Shown piece after piece: positions 1 through 8,496 of a DNA stretch of 64,000 bases. A model generated the notes under the pieces. That model had not been told where the DNA came from. It saw only the letters and a list, made by a program, of their open reading frames with translations, and searched no databases. The stretch comes from Planctomycetota bacterium (GTDB lineage Bacteria; Planctomycetota; Planctomycetia; Planctomycetales; Planctomycetaceae). Each line of letters opens with the position of its first letter. Position 1 is the stretch's first letter. The stretch lies in assembly GCA_030836185.1 (NCBI GenBank), contig JAURQH010000071.1, positions 1-64,000 on the forward strand, in the 5' to 3' direction. A program made the translations under genes and the position numbers.

Positions 1-321
1 ATACGTGATATCGGCCACCCACTTTTGATTGGGAGCCTTCGCTGTGAAGTCCTGGTCCAGCACATTCGGTGCGGGTTGACGTGTCGGATCGGTGACGGTG
101 GTCGTCGGCTTAAATTTCTTAGAAACCCTGCTTTTCAAGCCCATTTCTCGCATTGCAGTGGCCACCGTGTTACGACAGGCCGAGTCCATTTGATCATTCT
201 CTTTGAGGACTTCGGCGATTTTGTAGCTCCCGTAAATGCCTTTCGAAGAGGTATGAACTTGCCGCAGGGTGGGCCGGCCAATTAATTGGCCGGGTGATGA
301 AATCACAATATGACTCATCAT
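1..321 (-). pseudogene. IS3-family transposase fragment (orfB), 5'-truncated, runs off left edge
   Basis: The reverse strand is open from an ATG at 321 to the window edge and reads about 107 residues. It contains the IS3/IS150-type region before the DDE core: an HTH_21-like stretch (SSKGIYGSYKIAEVLKEND), then NTVATAMREMGLKSRV, then DQDFTAKAPNQKWVADITY. The last phrase immediately precedes the first catalytic Asp in this family. A stop lies in frame upstream at 328-330. The expected N-terminal part of orfB and an orfA are not recognisable beyond 321; that DNA is repeat-rich and non-coding. I read this as the inner end of a decayed insertion sequence. The catalytic core would lie to the left, outside the window, so I cannot say whether it survives. 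Confidence 0.8.
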
Positions 322-528
322 GATCGTTCAGTTGTGTGAGACATGTGGCAAACACAACCCGTAACTGCAGGACGAATCATCTTGTCGCGTTGCGAGACGC
401 CCGGTTCAGGACGTGCCACCCAATCGGTCATGACATTGGCCTCTTTCCCGTTTGGCGAGCAAGCCGGGCGCAATCTGTTACGATGTCTGGCTCACATCGA
501 GAGACCAGTGATCGGTGCGTCCCAGATT

Positions 529-564
529 GTCGGATTACGGCTCGCTTCGCTCGGCTAATCCGAC
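529..564. repeat. REP-like palindrome
   Basis: GTCGGATTA at 529-537 is complementary to TAATCCGAC at 556-564. The 18-base interior (CGGCTCGCTTCGCTCGGC) can also pair internally. Imperfect palindromes with this GTCGGATTACGGCTCGC text are, as I recall, dispersed in the intergenic DNA of many bacterial genomes. The first arm and adjacent bases recur at 846-861, but the second arm is missing there. Confidence 0.7.
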
Positions 565-565
565 C

Positions 566-748
566 TACGGCTCTATGAGTTCTCCGCGTTCTCTGCGAAC
601 TCTGCGTTTCTAATCATTTCTCTACGCTCTTGCGAACGCAGCTACAACCATTTCACTCTTTGCGTTTCTCTGCGGCTTGGCGACTTTGCGTCATAATGAT
701 TTGATCCGTGACAATCCGTTTTTATCCGTTTCATCCGTGTTCTATTTC
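566..748. repeat. 183-bp direct repeat, copy A
   Basis: This block matches 855-1037 nearly base for base over its whole length, with only scattered substitutions (for example TTTTTATCC against TTTCTATCC near the end). It contains TCTGCGAACTCTGCG, CGGCTTGGCGACTTTGCG, CATAATGATTTGATCCGTG and TTTCATCCGTG. It is not coding: the frames are not conserved between copies. The upstream 30 bases differ, because copy A carries the second arm of the REP-like palindrome and copy B does not. Confidence 0.85.
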
Positions 749-854
749 TACCAATCGACTCGACAACACAGTTGACTCGCACAACGGCTCATTGATTCCT
801 CCGCGTCTCTGCGCCTTTGCGTGAGATGATTGTTTCATCAATAAATTGTCGGAT

Positions 855-1037
855 TACGGCTCTATGAGTTCTCCGCGAGTTCTGCGAACTCTGCGTTTCT
901 AATCATTTCTCTACGTTCTTGCGAACGCAGCTACGACCATTTCACTCTTTGCGTTACTCTGCGGCTTGGCGACTTTGCGTCATAATGATTTGATCCGTGA
1001 CAATCCGTTTCTATCCGTTTCATCCGTGTTCTATTTC
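855..1037. repeat. 183-bp direct repeat, copy B
   Basis: Second copy of the block at 566-748, in the same orientation, 289 bp downstream. The shared sequence actually begins at 846 (ATTGTCGGATTACGGCTC), matching 526-543, so the duplicated unit probably included the REP-like hairpin. A roughly 30-bp stretch between two ACGGCTC repeats has since been lost from this copy or gained in the other. Confidence 0.85.
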
Positions 1038-1309
1038 GTAGTCTGTCTGCGTGATTGCGATGGCCAACCGAATATGATTCGCACCTGTCCCGACTGCTTG
1101 CGCAGTTCGGGCTATGATCACTGATGATTGGTCTTGCCAAACGCGGGCTACCAGAGATACGGTTCGGAGTTCGCCGACAGGCGAATCGATATTTGGCAAT
1201 TTGAACGTCATCACAACCGTTATTTGAGCCGCCGACAGCAGTCGGCAGGGGAATGTCGAGCGAGTTGGTACAGGTATTCGTGGTTTGAAAGTCGTATCCG
1301 CGATCCCCA

Positions 1310-1325
1310 GCGTTCTTACGAACGC
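1310..1325. repeat. GCGTTCTTACGAACGC palindrome (third copy of a short family)
   Basis: GCGTTC-TTAC-GAACGC is a perfect 6-bp stem with a 4-base loop, followed by GGCTAC. Related copies are at 914-927 (CGTTC-TTGC-GAACG, then CAGCTAC) and 626-645 (GCTCTTGCGAACGCAGCTAC, one arm mutated). The shared trailing GCTAC shows they are one repeat family, not chance palindromes. Confidence 0.6.
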
Positions 1326-1363
1326 GGCTACCCCGCCATAGCCAACGAGCACAGATTTCGTAG

Positions 1364-1380
1364 GGCCGGTTCCACCGGCC
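1364..1380. repeat. GGCCGG/CCGGCC hairpin
   Basis: GGCCGG (1364-1369) and CCGGCC (1375-1380) form a 6-bp stem around TTCCA. There is no T-tract, and no gene ends nearby in either direction. I class it as an intergenic palindromic repeat, not a terminator. Confidence 0.5.
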
Positions 1381-1548
1381 ATGGATGATTTTGTTGGCTT
1401 TTCATCTCGTCGCGTGTTCAACAATGACGACCCCTGCAACGTGAAAAAGGAGACGATTTCGCGTGGCGTGGAAAATGCGCACCGACATTGGGGTACTTTT
1501 TCACTCCCCACGCGTTTTGACGCTAACCGAACCAGGCCAACAACTTGC

Positions 1549-1648
1549 TCAAGATTCGGGAAGATTCGGAATCAAGATTTGGGAAGATTTGATTTCAAGA
1601 TTCGGAAATAGCACACCCCCAAATCATCGAATCTTCAAATCTTGAATC
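1549..1648. repeat. AAGATTCGG-rich tandem/inverted block
   Basis: AAGATT followed by CGG, TGG or similar occurs five times between 1549 and 1605 with irregular spacing. It is followed at 1622-1648 by the complementary text (CGAATCTTCAAATCTTGAATC), so the two halves can fold on each other. The period is too short and irregular for a CRISPR array, and no cas genes are near. Confidence 0.55.
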
Positions 1649-1674
1649 GGCGGTTCAGCGTTTGGGAATCTCAA

Positions 1675-1712
1675 GGCAAAATAAAACGGGGTGGACCGTG
1701 AAGCCCACCCCG
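1675..1712 (-). terminator. Intrinsic terminator of the DUF1080-GSDH gene
   Basis: Read on the minus strand, CGGGGTGG (1712-1705) pairs perfectly with CCACCCCG (1694-1687) around a 10-base loop and is followed by TTTTATTTTG. It starts 28 bp past the stop codon of the gene at 1740-3674, the position expected for its transcript end. Confidence 0.8.
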
Positions 1713-1739
1713 TGATTGATTGTTTTGTTCTTATGAAAG

Positions 1740-3674
1740 TTACTCTTGAACAAACTTGTAAATTCCTCGACCACTGGGAGACGGAATCATCACGTAGACC
1801 TCGCCTTTGTCATCTTGGCCAAAGCTCGCGATGGGCTGTCCGTTCCAGTCGACTGAAACATTGCGGACCACTTTTCCAGAATCTGCATCGTAATGCAGAG
1901 CCCACAACTGGCCACTTACATAATCTCCATAGAGATAATGACCTTCGAGTGCCGGGGCTGATTGTCCACGATAGACAGTACCACCAGTGATTGATTTTCC
2001 GATCTGATGATCGTATTCAAGAATTGGTGCTATCGATTCAACGGCTGCCGCTTTGGGAGCATTCCCGAAAAAGTGTGTTCCTTCTCGAACGGACCAGCCG
2101 TAATTACCACCTTTTTTGACGACATGAATCTCTTCCCAGAGATCTTGTCCCACTTCTCCCGCCCAAAGATGTCCTGTTTTGGGATCGAAGTCGAGCCTCC
2201 AAATATTACGGAAACCAAGAGCATAAATTTCCGGGCGAGCACCCGTTTGATTCACAAAGGGATTGTCTGCAGGAATGCCGTAGAGTCGGTCGCCCGTCTG
2301 ACTGTTCACATCAATCCGCAAGATGGAGCCTTCCAGTGTTTCCAAGTTTTGACCATTACCGAGCGGATCATTTCGGCTTCCGCCATCACCCATCCCGATG
2401 TAAAGGTATCCATCGGGACCAAAGGCCATCGATCCTCCGTTATGGTTGGGAAAAGGTTGCGGAATTTTCAACAAAACCTTCTCGCTGTCTGCATCCGCTT
2501 TGTTGGGATCAGAATCGGAGACTTTGAACTCAGAGATATAAGACGTGTGGGGCTTCTCTTCCGATGTGTAATAAACAAAGACACGCCCGTTCTTTCCATA
2601 TTCGGGATGCGGGGCAAACCCGAGTAAGCCCTCTTCATTATCTTTTTGCCAATCATGAACTCGTCCACGAATGTCGAGAAAGAGGTTGGCCTTTTTGACA
2701 TTAGCGTCGTTCTTGAAAACATGAATCATGCCGGACTGGCTCATTGTAAAAATTCGACCTGTCCCGTCGTTTGTGCTGTTTAAATCGAGAATCCGCAACA
2801 CCTGCGGTTTCCCTTTTTCATCGACCGGCGCCCAACCTTCCCATTGAATCTTGGGGAACGCCTCGACTGTTTTCACGCCTTCGAGTTTTCCATCTGCAAT
2901 GCCCGGCTTCGGACCATTCGGTGGTAATTCACGCACTTTGATATTTCGAAAGGAAACAACATTCCCGTGATCCTGCAAACAGAGATGCCCCTCACCGGCT
3001 TTGCCAAACTGTTCAAATTTGGAGAACTTGCTGGCGGCGACTTTTTTGTTCCAATCATCGCTGCCGACTTTGAATTTGAAGTAACTGACACCATTCATGC
3101 AGACTTCGCCATCGTTCGGTGTCACCCGCAAATAGAGATGGTTCCATTCACCGGCCGGACGTGTCGCGTCTTCGACATCGGGCCCTTTTGTTCCAGCAGC
3201 AGACTCCGCTTTTTTCACCCAAGCTGGCTTACGTGGCTGATAAAGCTGATACAGCCAACCGGCCTTTTGAGGATCGTGACCGTCCACATTGTCTTGAATT
3301 TGAATTTCTGGACCTGAATGCCAGGGGCGTGGATTATCCTCCGTCACATGGAACATCAAACCACTGTTACCACCCTTAGAGATTTTGTATTCCAATTGCA
3401 GATCAAACGAGCCGAATTTCTTTTTGGTGATGATATCACCAGCACCATTGCCTTCTCGAATCAAGACACCTTCTTTGATGACCCAACCATCACTGACTTG
3501 ATCTTTCTGAAAGTTCCGAAAACTGTCGGCAGATTGGCCGTCGAACAGTAACGTCCATCCGCTTCTCTTTTCGGCATCTGTCAATTGATTGACGGGGGTT
3601 TGTGCTTGAATCGCAGAGACCGTCAGTAAGCTCGCCAAGGCGACGTTCAAAATTGTGGTAACACTTCGGCGCAT
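1740..3674 (-). CDS. Secreted DUF1080 (3-keto-disaccharide hydrolase) fused to PQQ-type sugar dehydrogenase
   Basis: 644 residues. Residues 1-25 are a Sec signal peptide ending in SAIQAQT. About 35-250 form a DUF1080 / 3-keto-disaccharide hydrolase-like beta-jellyroll (FDGQSADSF; GGNSGLMFHV; AGEWNHLYLRV; VSFRNIKVRELP). About 270-644 form a glucose/sorbosone dehydrogenase (GSDH) propeller with NHNGGSMAFGPDGYLYIGM and ALGFRNIWRLDFD, segments that line the PQQ and Ca2+ site in this family. Expected location is the periplasm or cell surface. The likely role is oxidation or hydrolysis of a sugar or glycoside derivative, but the substrate cannot be read from sequence. The gene is monocistronic and followed by a strong intrinsic terminator. 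The start is the ATG at 3674 directly before the signal peptide. Planctomycetes carry many such DUF1080 fusions. Confidence 0.9.
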   Translation of the reverse strand: MRRSVTTILNVALASLLTVSAIQAQTPVNQLTDAEKRSGWTLLFDGQSADSFRNFQKDQVSDGWVIKEGVLIREGNGAGDIITKKKFGSFDLQLEYKISKGGNSGLMFHVTEDNPRPWHSGPEIQIQDNVDGHDPQKAGWLYQLYQPRKPAWVKKAESAAGTKGPDVEDATRPAGEWNHLYLRVTPNDGEVCMNGVSYFKFKVGSDDWNKKVAASKFSKFEQFGKAGEGHLCLQDHGNVVSFRNIKVRELPPNGPKPGIADGKLEGVKTVEAFPKIQWEGWAPVDEKGKPQVLRILDLNSTNDGTGRIFTMSQSGMIHVFKNDANVKKANLFLDIRGRVHDWQKDNEEGLLGFAPHPEYGKNGRVFVYYTSEEKPHTSYISEFKVSDSDPNKADADSEKVLLKIPQPFPNHNGGSMAFGPDGYLYIGMGDGGSRNDPLGNGQNLETLEGSILRIDVNSQTGDRLYGIPADNPFVNQTGARPEIYALGFRNIWRLDFDPKTGHLWAGEVGQDLWEEIHVVKKGGNYGWSVREGTHFFGNAPKAAAVESIAPILEYDHQIGKSITGGTVYRGQSAPALEGHYLYGDYVSGQLWALHYDADSGKVVRNVSVDWNGQPIASFGQDDKGEVYVMIPSPSGRGIYKFVQE

Positions 3675-3949
3675 GATCAGTCATCCATTATCAGAAAACG
3701 ATTGAAGTCGAAATTCACTATAGGGAGAGTTAAAACGACTCTCTCAAGCCTTCCAGAATGACGAATCCCGAATCGGAAAGCAAATCTTCTCTCAGTAAAG
3801 ATTTCCTTGGTGTTTCTATGATTTTTCAGATAATCTTCAATTCTCGGGTCTGTCAGCGCTCGGCAGGCTCTTTTCCTTCAACGGATCGGAGGTCCTATAC
3901 GGGGCTCATTCACACGAAAGACTCTGAAAAACGATGAGGAGTCAAAACA

Positions 3950-4477
3950 ATGGACTTTGAACCTGCCGAACCCTCAGAACAGACGGAACGGTGGTTCGTC
4001 CCCAAAATGAACCTTCGCTTTCGAGTCATCTGTTGCTCGGTCTTGTTAGCACTACTGGCCATCAGCCCCGGCGGTTTATTCGCTAAAAGCATAGGACAGC
4101 TACTGATCACATTTATGACGGGGTCGTTTCGCCGCTCATTCATCGACGCCGAGATCGCCCATGTTCAGATGACAGTCTGTTTCATTCCTCTCAAGATAAA
4201 TCGCTACCGACTGAAACGATTCTACCAGATCGAAATTATGCTGGAAGAGCCGGCAGGCTGGTGGACATTCTTTCTTTTTGGTCCGATTCAATGGCTCTGG
4301 TTTCGCATGCTCGATTTTGCTATCCCGTGGTTAGGAGGGATGTATCAAATCTGGATTGCCCGTGGAGACAAGAAAGTCATGCTTTGGCAAGGCTGTTTTG
4401 ATGAAGACTATGAACAGAACCTCGAAATGCTCAAATCCATCACAGGGTATGAGGTCATACGCTCCGGGGGATACTGA
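3950..4477 (+). CDS. Hypothetical membrane protein
   Basis: 175 residues, family not recognised. A hydrophobic segment at about 25-50 (VICCSVLLALLAISPGGLF) is a probable membrane anchor. A second aromatic-rich hydrophobic stretch (WWTFFLFGPIQWLWF, then FAIPWLGGMYQIWI) lies at about 94-125. The C-terminus is soluble and acidic (CFDEDYEQNLEMLKSITGYEV). The ATG at 3950 follows a GAGG-like ribosome site (GATGAGGAG). It stands alone on the plus strand between two minus-strand genes, and its 3' end faces the MFS gene tail to tail. Codon use resembles its neighbours, so I believe it is expressed. No function is proposed. Confidence 0.7.
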   Translation: MDFEPAEPSEQTERWFVPKMNLRFRVICCSVLLALLAISPGGLFAKSIGQLLITFMTGSFRRSFIDAEIAHVQMTVCFIPLKINRYRLKRFYQIEIMLEEPAGWWTFFLFGPIQWLWFRMLDFAIPWLGGMYQIWIARGDKKVMLWQGCFDEDYEQNLEMLKSITGYEVIRSGGY

Positions 4478-4493
4478 TCATAATGAGTCCCTG

Positions 4494-4515
4494 CTGATCG
4501 TTCATTAGCGATCAG
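4494..4515. terminator. Hairpin between convergent genes
   Basis: CTGATCG (4494-4500) and CGATCAG (4509-4515) form a 7-bp stem in the 38-bp gap between the stops at 4477 and 4516. There is no clear T-tract on either strand, so it is at best a weak bidirectional terminator. Confidence 0.35.
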
Positions 4516-5844
4516 TCACGCTGTCGCGGTGATAATTTCTGAGTCAGGCTCTACTTGCTTCACCTCGATTTTCATCGGTGGAACTGCGAAAGGCATCGCA
4601 ATCGCGATGGGAATCGGGAGTAGCGCGAACACTCCAAGAATTAATCCGTAACTACCCGTCACATCTTTACAGAGACCAATTAAATATGGTCCTAAGCTGG
4701 AGGACGCCACCATTCCGGTCATCACAATTCCTCGGATTCGCCCCAAGTGATCGCGTCCGAAATATCTCGCCCAGGTGGGATTGCTGGCTCCAAAAAAAAC
4801 ACCTTGCGAGAGTCCCAATACGGCTCCCGCCACAATGAGCAGAAAGGCAGTCTGACCGCGCCATAACACACACAAGCCAGCGGTAAACAATCCAAGAGAC
4901 AGAAACATCAAAAGCCGAGCCGCCATGCGGTCCGACAAAAAGCCACCCACAAGATGAGCAAATGCCAAGGAAAACCCGAATGCCGATGTCATCAGAACCG
5001 CGTTTGACTCCGGCATTCCACGATCAAGAACGATGGAGACCAATCCAAAAAACAGACCGGTATTGATCATGGCATACAAACAGGTCGCTGCGAGTATCAG
5101 CCAGAACGAGGCGGTCAAGACCGCTTCTTTTAGTTGATAAGAACGATGCAAACTTGGCACAAGTATTTCTTGTTCGCGTTCGGACATCGCTTCTTCACCA
5201 TCAATCTGCTGTCCCATATCTTCTGGCTTATTACGGTACAACCATAGCATGATGGGAAGTACGACGATCCAGATGGTCAGACCAAAAGTGATGTAGCTCC
5301 ACCGCCAATCTATCAGACGAAGCAATCGCATATTCCCCATGGGGATCACCGCCATTGCACACGCCATCCCCACACTCCGAAACCCTTCCACAGTTCCCAA
5401 TCGTTTATGAAACCAATAGGAAAGCGTATTCCCGGCCAACAAGGCAACCGATCCTGGCCCCAAGCATCGTAAGAGAAAAAAGGAAAGCCAGAGCGTAAAC
5501 CAGTTATTGGCAAATGAGGCCAAAATGCAGGCACCGCCGAACAGCAACAGACACCCGGCCATCGTCCGTCGCAAGCCATATCGATCCTGCAACATACCAA
5601 CAAAAAAGATCGGCACGGCTCCCAGCATTGTCCCGAACATGTAGGCAGCCGAGATTTGGGAATGAGAAAGATCTAATTCGAGGCGAATAGGCTCCGTAAA
5701 TACCATGACGCCATAAGTTTGGCCGGGGGAGGTAATCACCAACCCCAGAATCACTAACGGCAGCATCACCCAGCCGTAATAAACACGACTCTCTTGTGAT
5801 AGACAAGCCGTATCGTTCGGCTTGTTCGCATGACTCGAAGTCAC
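4516..5844 (-). CDS. MFS transporter (OFA/monocarboxylate-like)
   Basis: About 442 residues from a GTG at 5844, which has a strong ribosome site (GGAAGAG) just upstream. A longer reading from a TTG at 5895, 3 bp after the prfC stop, is possible but adds only a hydrophilic tail. Twelve hydrophobic segments are visible. Typical MFS features include the loop 2-3 signature region (GMLQDRYGLRRTM) and a charged central loop (MGQQIDGEEAMSEREQ). The N-terminal YYGWVMLP and the general layout resemble the oxalate/formate-antiporter and monocarboxylate-type branch, so a small organic acid is a plausible substrate. That is inference. It lies directly downstream of prfC and probably shares its transcript, although no functional link is evident. 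Confidence 0.85.
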   Translation of the reverse strand: MTSSHANKPNDTACLSQESRVYYGWVMLPLVILGLVITSPGQTYGVMVFTEPIRLELDLSHSQISAAYMFGTMLGAVPIFFVGMLQDRYGLRRTMAGCLLLFGGACILASFANNWFTLWLSFFLLRCLGPGSVALLAGNTLSYWFHKRLGTVEGFRSVGMACAMAVIPMGNMRLLRLIDWRWSYITFGLTIWIVVLPIMLWLYRNKPEDMGQQIDGEEAMSEREQEILVPSLHRSYQLKEAVLTASFWLILAATCLYAMINTGLFFGLVSIVLDRGMPESNAVLMTSAFGFSLAFAHLVGGFLSDRMAARLLMFLSLGLFTAGLCVLWRGQTAFLLIVAGAVLGLSQGVFFGASNPTWARYFGRDHLGRIRGIVMTGMVASSSLGPYLIGLCKDVTGSYGLILGVFALLPIPIAIAMPFAVPPMKIEVKQVEPDSEIITATA

Positions 5845-5898
5845 AATACTCTTCCTTGATGAATGTTTCTGGGAGCCAGCAGCGCAATTCCCCAAAGT

Positions 5899-7551
5899 CT
5901 ATTCGCCCGAACCATATTCTCCGGGACGATTCGTTCTCATAAGCAGTTCGGGATTTTGATCGCGACAGTAATTGTAAGACCATTCATTTTCGAACAGAAT
6001 CATCGGGGAGTCCGTTTGATCAGTCATGATCCTCGATCCCATTGGCAGTTTGAATTGCTCTGGATCGAATGACTCGTTGTGAACCCAACGTCCGAGTTCA
6101 TAGCCCAAGCGATCAACCCGTGTAGGAGTGCTGTATTCTGCTTCCAATCGAAACTGAACGACATCAAACTGTAGCTCTCCCACCGCCCCTAATACAGGTT
6201 CAAAAGCGGAGGTACGATCATCCTGAAGCATCTGAATCGCTCCCTCTTCGATAAGCTGTTCAATTCCCCGCGTGAATTGTTTCCGTTTAGAAGTATCGAG
6301 ACACCGAATCCTGATAAAGCATTCGGGGGCATAATTCCAACGAGCGAGATATTCAAAGTTCGGACCAACACACAACGTGTCTCCCAAGCGTATTTTACCG
6401 GGGTTCACGATACCAATCACATCCCCCGCGAATGCCTCCTGAACCATTTCCCGCTCTTGGGCGAACAATTGATGAGAGCGTGAAATAGAAATCCGCTCGT
6501 CAGTTCGCGTATTGGTCACGTCCATGTCACGCTGAAACTGCCCCGAACAGACCCGCACAAAAGCAACACGATCTCGATGTCGTGGATCAAGGTTTGCCTG
6601 CACCTTAAAAACCAACCCGCTGAAATCAGGATCCGTCGGAGAAACTGGCCCGGCATCACTCTCTCGCCCCAATGGAGGAGGTGCGAGTTCCAGGAATCGA
6701 TGCAGAAACTGCTCGACGCCAAAATTGGTCAATGCACTACCGTAAAACACCGGCGTCAATTCCCCACTCAAAAATCGTTCGAGATCAAACGGAGCCCCGG
6801 CCCCTTCGAGGAGTTCAATTTCGTCTTTTAGTTCCTGCATCACTTCGGGTGGATAAACATCATTTTCTGTTTCATCAAGATGAGTCCGTTCAACGGGAAC
6901 CTCGACGGCTCCTCTTTGAACTTGCGAAAATTTGAGAACCTCTCCTGTCTCGCGATTCACGAGACCTCGAAAATCGGCTCCGACTCCAATGGGCCAGTTC
7001 ATCGTCGACGCATCAATACCGAGCACTTCTTCGATTTGCGTCAGCACCCCGAGTGGATCACTTCCAGGACGGTCCATTTTATTGACGAACGTCAGAATTG
7101 GAACTTTTCGTTCGACGCAAATCTTGAACAGTTTGATGGTCTGCGTTTCAATTCCTCGCACGGCATCAACAACCATCACAGCCGCATCGACCGCATTGAG
7201 AGTCCGATAGGTGTCTTCGCTGAAGTCCTGGTGACCGGGAGTATCGAGAAGATTAAGACGATAGCCTTGAAAATCGAATGACAAACAGGTGGCCGTCACT
7301 GACACACCACGTTCCTGCTCCATTTTCATCCAGTCGGAACGAGCCGCCCGTTGTGATTTTTTCCCACGAACAGCGCCCGCTTCATCGACACACCCTGCGT
7401 ACAGAAGAATCTTCTCTGTCAGCGTTGTTTTCCCGGCATCCGGGTGAGCAATGATCCCAAAAGTTCGCCGCTTGCTGACTTCCTGGGTCAGTTTTTTGAG
7501 CAAAGCCGCCGGAACTTGGGGTGACTGGTCAGCGAGATCGGATTCGGACAT
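5899..7551 (-). CDS. prfC: Peptide chain release factor 3
   Basis: 550 residues, close to the usual length (about 530). It is a translational GTPase that recycles RF1/RF2 from the ribosome after termination, in the cytoplasm. GTP-binding motifs are in order: G1 AHPDAGKTTL (about 36-45), the switch region with ERGVSVTATCLSFD (G2), G3 DTPGHQDFSEDTYR, G4 NKMDRPG, then domains II and III ending in the C-terminal RF3 fold (GAVGELQFDVVQFRLEAEY). The EDTYRTL sequence after G3 and the QRAARSDWM segment are RF3-specific and exclude EF-G or LepA. The ATG at 7551 opens the frame. The MFS gene follows at once on the same strand. Confidence 0.95.
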   Translation of the reverse strand: MSESDLADQSPQVPAALLKKLTQEVSKRRTFGIIAHPDAGKTTLTEKILLYAGCVDEAGAVRGKKSQRAARSDWMKMEQERGVSVTATCLSFDFQGYRLNLLDTPGHQDFSEDTYRTLNAVDAAVMVVDAVRGIETQTIKLFKICVERKVPILTFVNKMDRPGSDPLGVLTQIEEVLGIDASTMNWPIGVGADFRGLVNRETGEVLKFSQVQRGAVEVPVERTHLDETENDVYPPEVMQELKDEIELLEGAGAPFDLERFLSGELTPVFYGSALTNFGVEQFLHRFLELAPPPLGRESDAGPVSPTDPDFSGLVFKVQANLDPRHRDRVAFVRVCSGQFQRDMDVTNTRTDERISISRSHQLFAQEREMVQEAFAGDVIGIVNPGKIRLGDTLCVGPNFEYLARWNYAPECFIRIRCLDTSKRKQFTRGIEQLIEEGAIQMLQDDRTSAFEPVLGAVGELQFDVVQFRLEAEYSTPTRVDRLGYELGRWVHNESFDPEQFKLPMGSRIMTDQTDSPMILFENEWSYNYCRDQNPELLMRTNRPGEYGSGE

Positions 7552-7641
7552 GGAAGAGCCAAGGGTATTGCGAAGCGAAATGTCTACAAAGGTCAGGATT
7601 CTCTACTCCTAACAAACTTTAACGCTCGTTGGATATCTTCG

Positions 7642-8364
7642 CTAGGGAAGCTCTCGGATACGCATGTTTCGGAAGTTAATCGGAGCCCCCTCAGATTCCA
7701 GACATAAATAACCCTTGGCGGGAATCGCATCTTTTCCTCCCGAGACCTCTTTTCCGTTTACCCACAAACGAACTTCTCCGTTGATGGCACGTACATAATA
7801 GTGATTCCACTCACCCGTCGGCTTGGTGCGGTTTTCACTCGGAAAACTGCGACTGCCATTTGGCGACAGAGGAGGAAAGGGGGTTAATTTCGATTCACCG
7901 ACCGGAAAGATGTCGCCATGCGATGTAAACCAGTCGGTTTTGGCATTGGGATTTCGTTTCAACACTTTATCGGCATAGCCAACATCAAGCACCTGAACTT
8001 CAATTCCACCACGCGGCAGCCCTGGAGCTTTCAAAGCCTCAATTGCCTTAAGAGGAGTCCAAACAAAGCAACCAGAGTTTCCTCCCGCTTCTAGGTGTTG
8101 CCACTCATAGACCATCTCAAAATTGGTATATTCTTTGACGCTACGATGAACACCAATCGGCTGCCCGGTGCAATGAATGATGCCGTCCTTGAATGTCCAC
8201 GTATCTTGATCACAATTGGCCAACGTGAAATCCTTTTCACCGAGCGTTACCCAGCCGTCGCCGACCCCATCAATGAAGGCTTGTTTCGCGGGTGGCTCTT
8301 TCGCGGAAGTAACTGAGATCATTGTGACAGAAATAACCACGCACATCGCTCTTGAATACAGCAT
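7642..8364 (-). CDS. Secreted DUF1080 (3-keto-disaccharide hydrolase) protein
   Basis: 240 residues: signal peptide to about residue 21 (ISVTMISVTSAKE), then a single DUF1080 domain with GGNSGCFVWTPL, a GGIEVQVLD segment, the TGEWNHYYVRAI strand and the C-terminal INFRNMRIRELP. Family members are beta-jellyroll proteins exported in planctomycetes and linked to breakdown of 3-keto-glycosides or other sugars. It lies downstream of a large MFS carrier gene, but an intrinsic terminator separates the two, so co-transcription is not supported. The ATG at 8364 precedes the signal peptide; the ATG at residue 7 is an alternative. Confidence 0.9.
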   Translation of the reverse strand: MLYSRAMCVVISVTMISVTSAKEPPAKQAFIDGVGDGWVTLGEKDFTLANCDQDTWTFKDGIIHCTGQPIGVHRSVKEYTNFEMVYEWQHLEAGGNSGCFVWTPLKAIEALKAPGLPRGGIEVQVLDVGYADKVLKRNPNAKTDWFTSHGDIFPVGESKLTPFPPLSPNGSRSFPSENRTKPTGEWNHYYVRAINGEVRLWVNGKEVSGGKDAIPAKGYLCLESEGAPINFRNMRIRELP

Positions 8365-8437
8365 CCGTTGAACTCCAGATCAATCTTGATAAAAAACGAT
8401 TCAGCCCCACTGTGTCAAAATAGATAGCATGATGCCA

Positions 8438-8472
8438 TAAAAAAACCTCCCCGACGAATCGAGGAGGTTGGA
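8438..8472 (-). terminator. Intrinsic terminator of the MFS gene at 8497
   Basis: On the minus strand AACCTCC (8469-8463) pairs with GGAGGTT (8450-8444), and a run of seven T follows (8446-8440). It sits 28 bp beyond the stop codon of the MFS gene and 73 bp before the start of the DUF1080 gene. Confidence 0.85.
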
Positions 8473-8496
8473 AAACTCAATTGACCAAAGAACCAA

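Larger units (their letters stand above)
322..1674. other. Gene-free region dense in short non-coding repeats
   Basis: No reading frame here resembles a protein. The longest frames differ between the two repeat copies and are built from palindromic repeat text. The stretch holds a REP-like hairpin, a duplicated 183-bp block, three copies of a GTTCTTRCGAAC-type palindrome followed by GCAGCTAC/GCGGCTAC, a GGCCGG/CCGGCC hairpin, and an AAGATTCGG-rich block. All are listed separately. It lies between an IS remnant and a secreted-protein gene, which suggests a tolerant intergenic site that has accumulated repeats. Confidence 0.7.

Noticed and set aside
336-578. Plus-strand frames of 70-80 codons
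   Set aside because: They run into the REP-like hairpin and have His/Arg/Thr-rich composition typical of non-coding sequence.
1020-1511. 163-codon minus-strand reading frame
   Set aside because: It is composed of palindromic repeat text, overlaps repeat copy B, and has no ribosome site, family resemblance or conserved counterpart in copy A.
1549-1648. Possible CRISPR array
   Set aside because: Repeat units of nine or ten bases, irregular spacing, no spacers and no cas genes.
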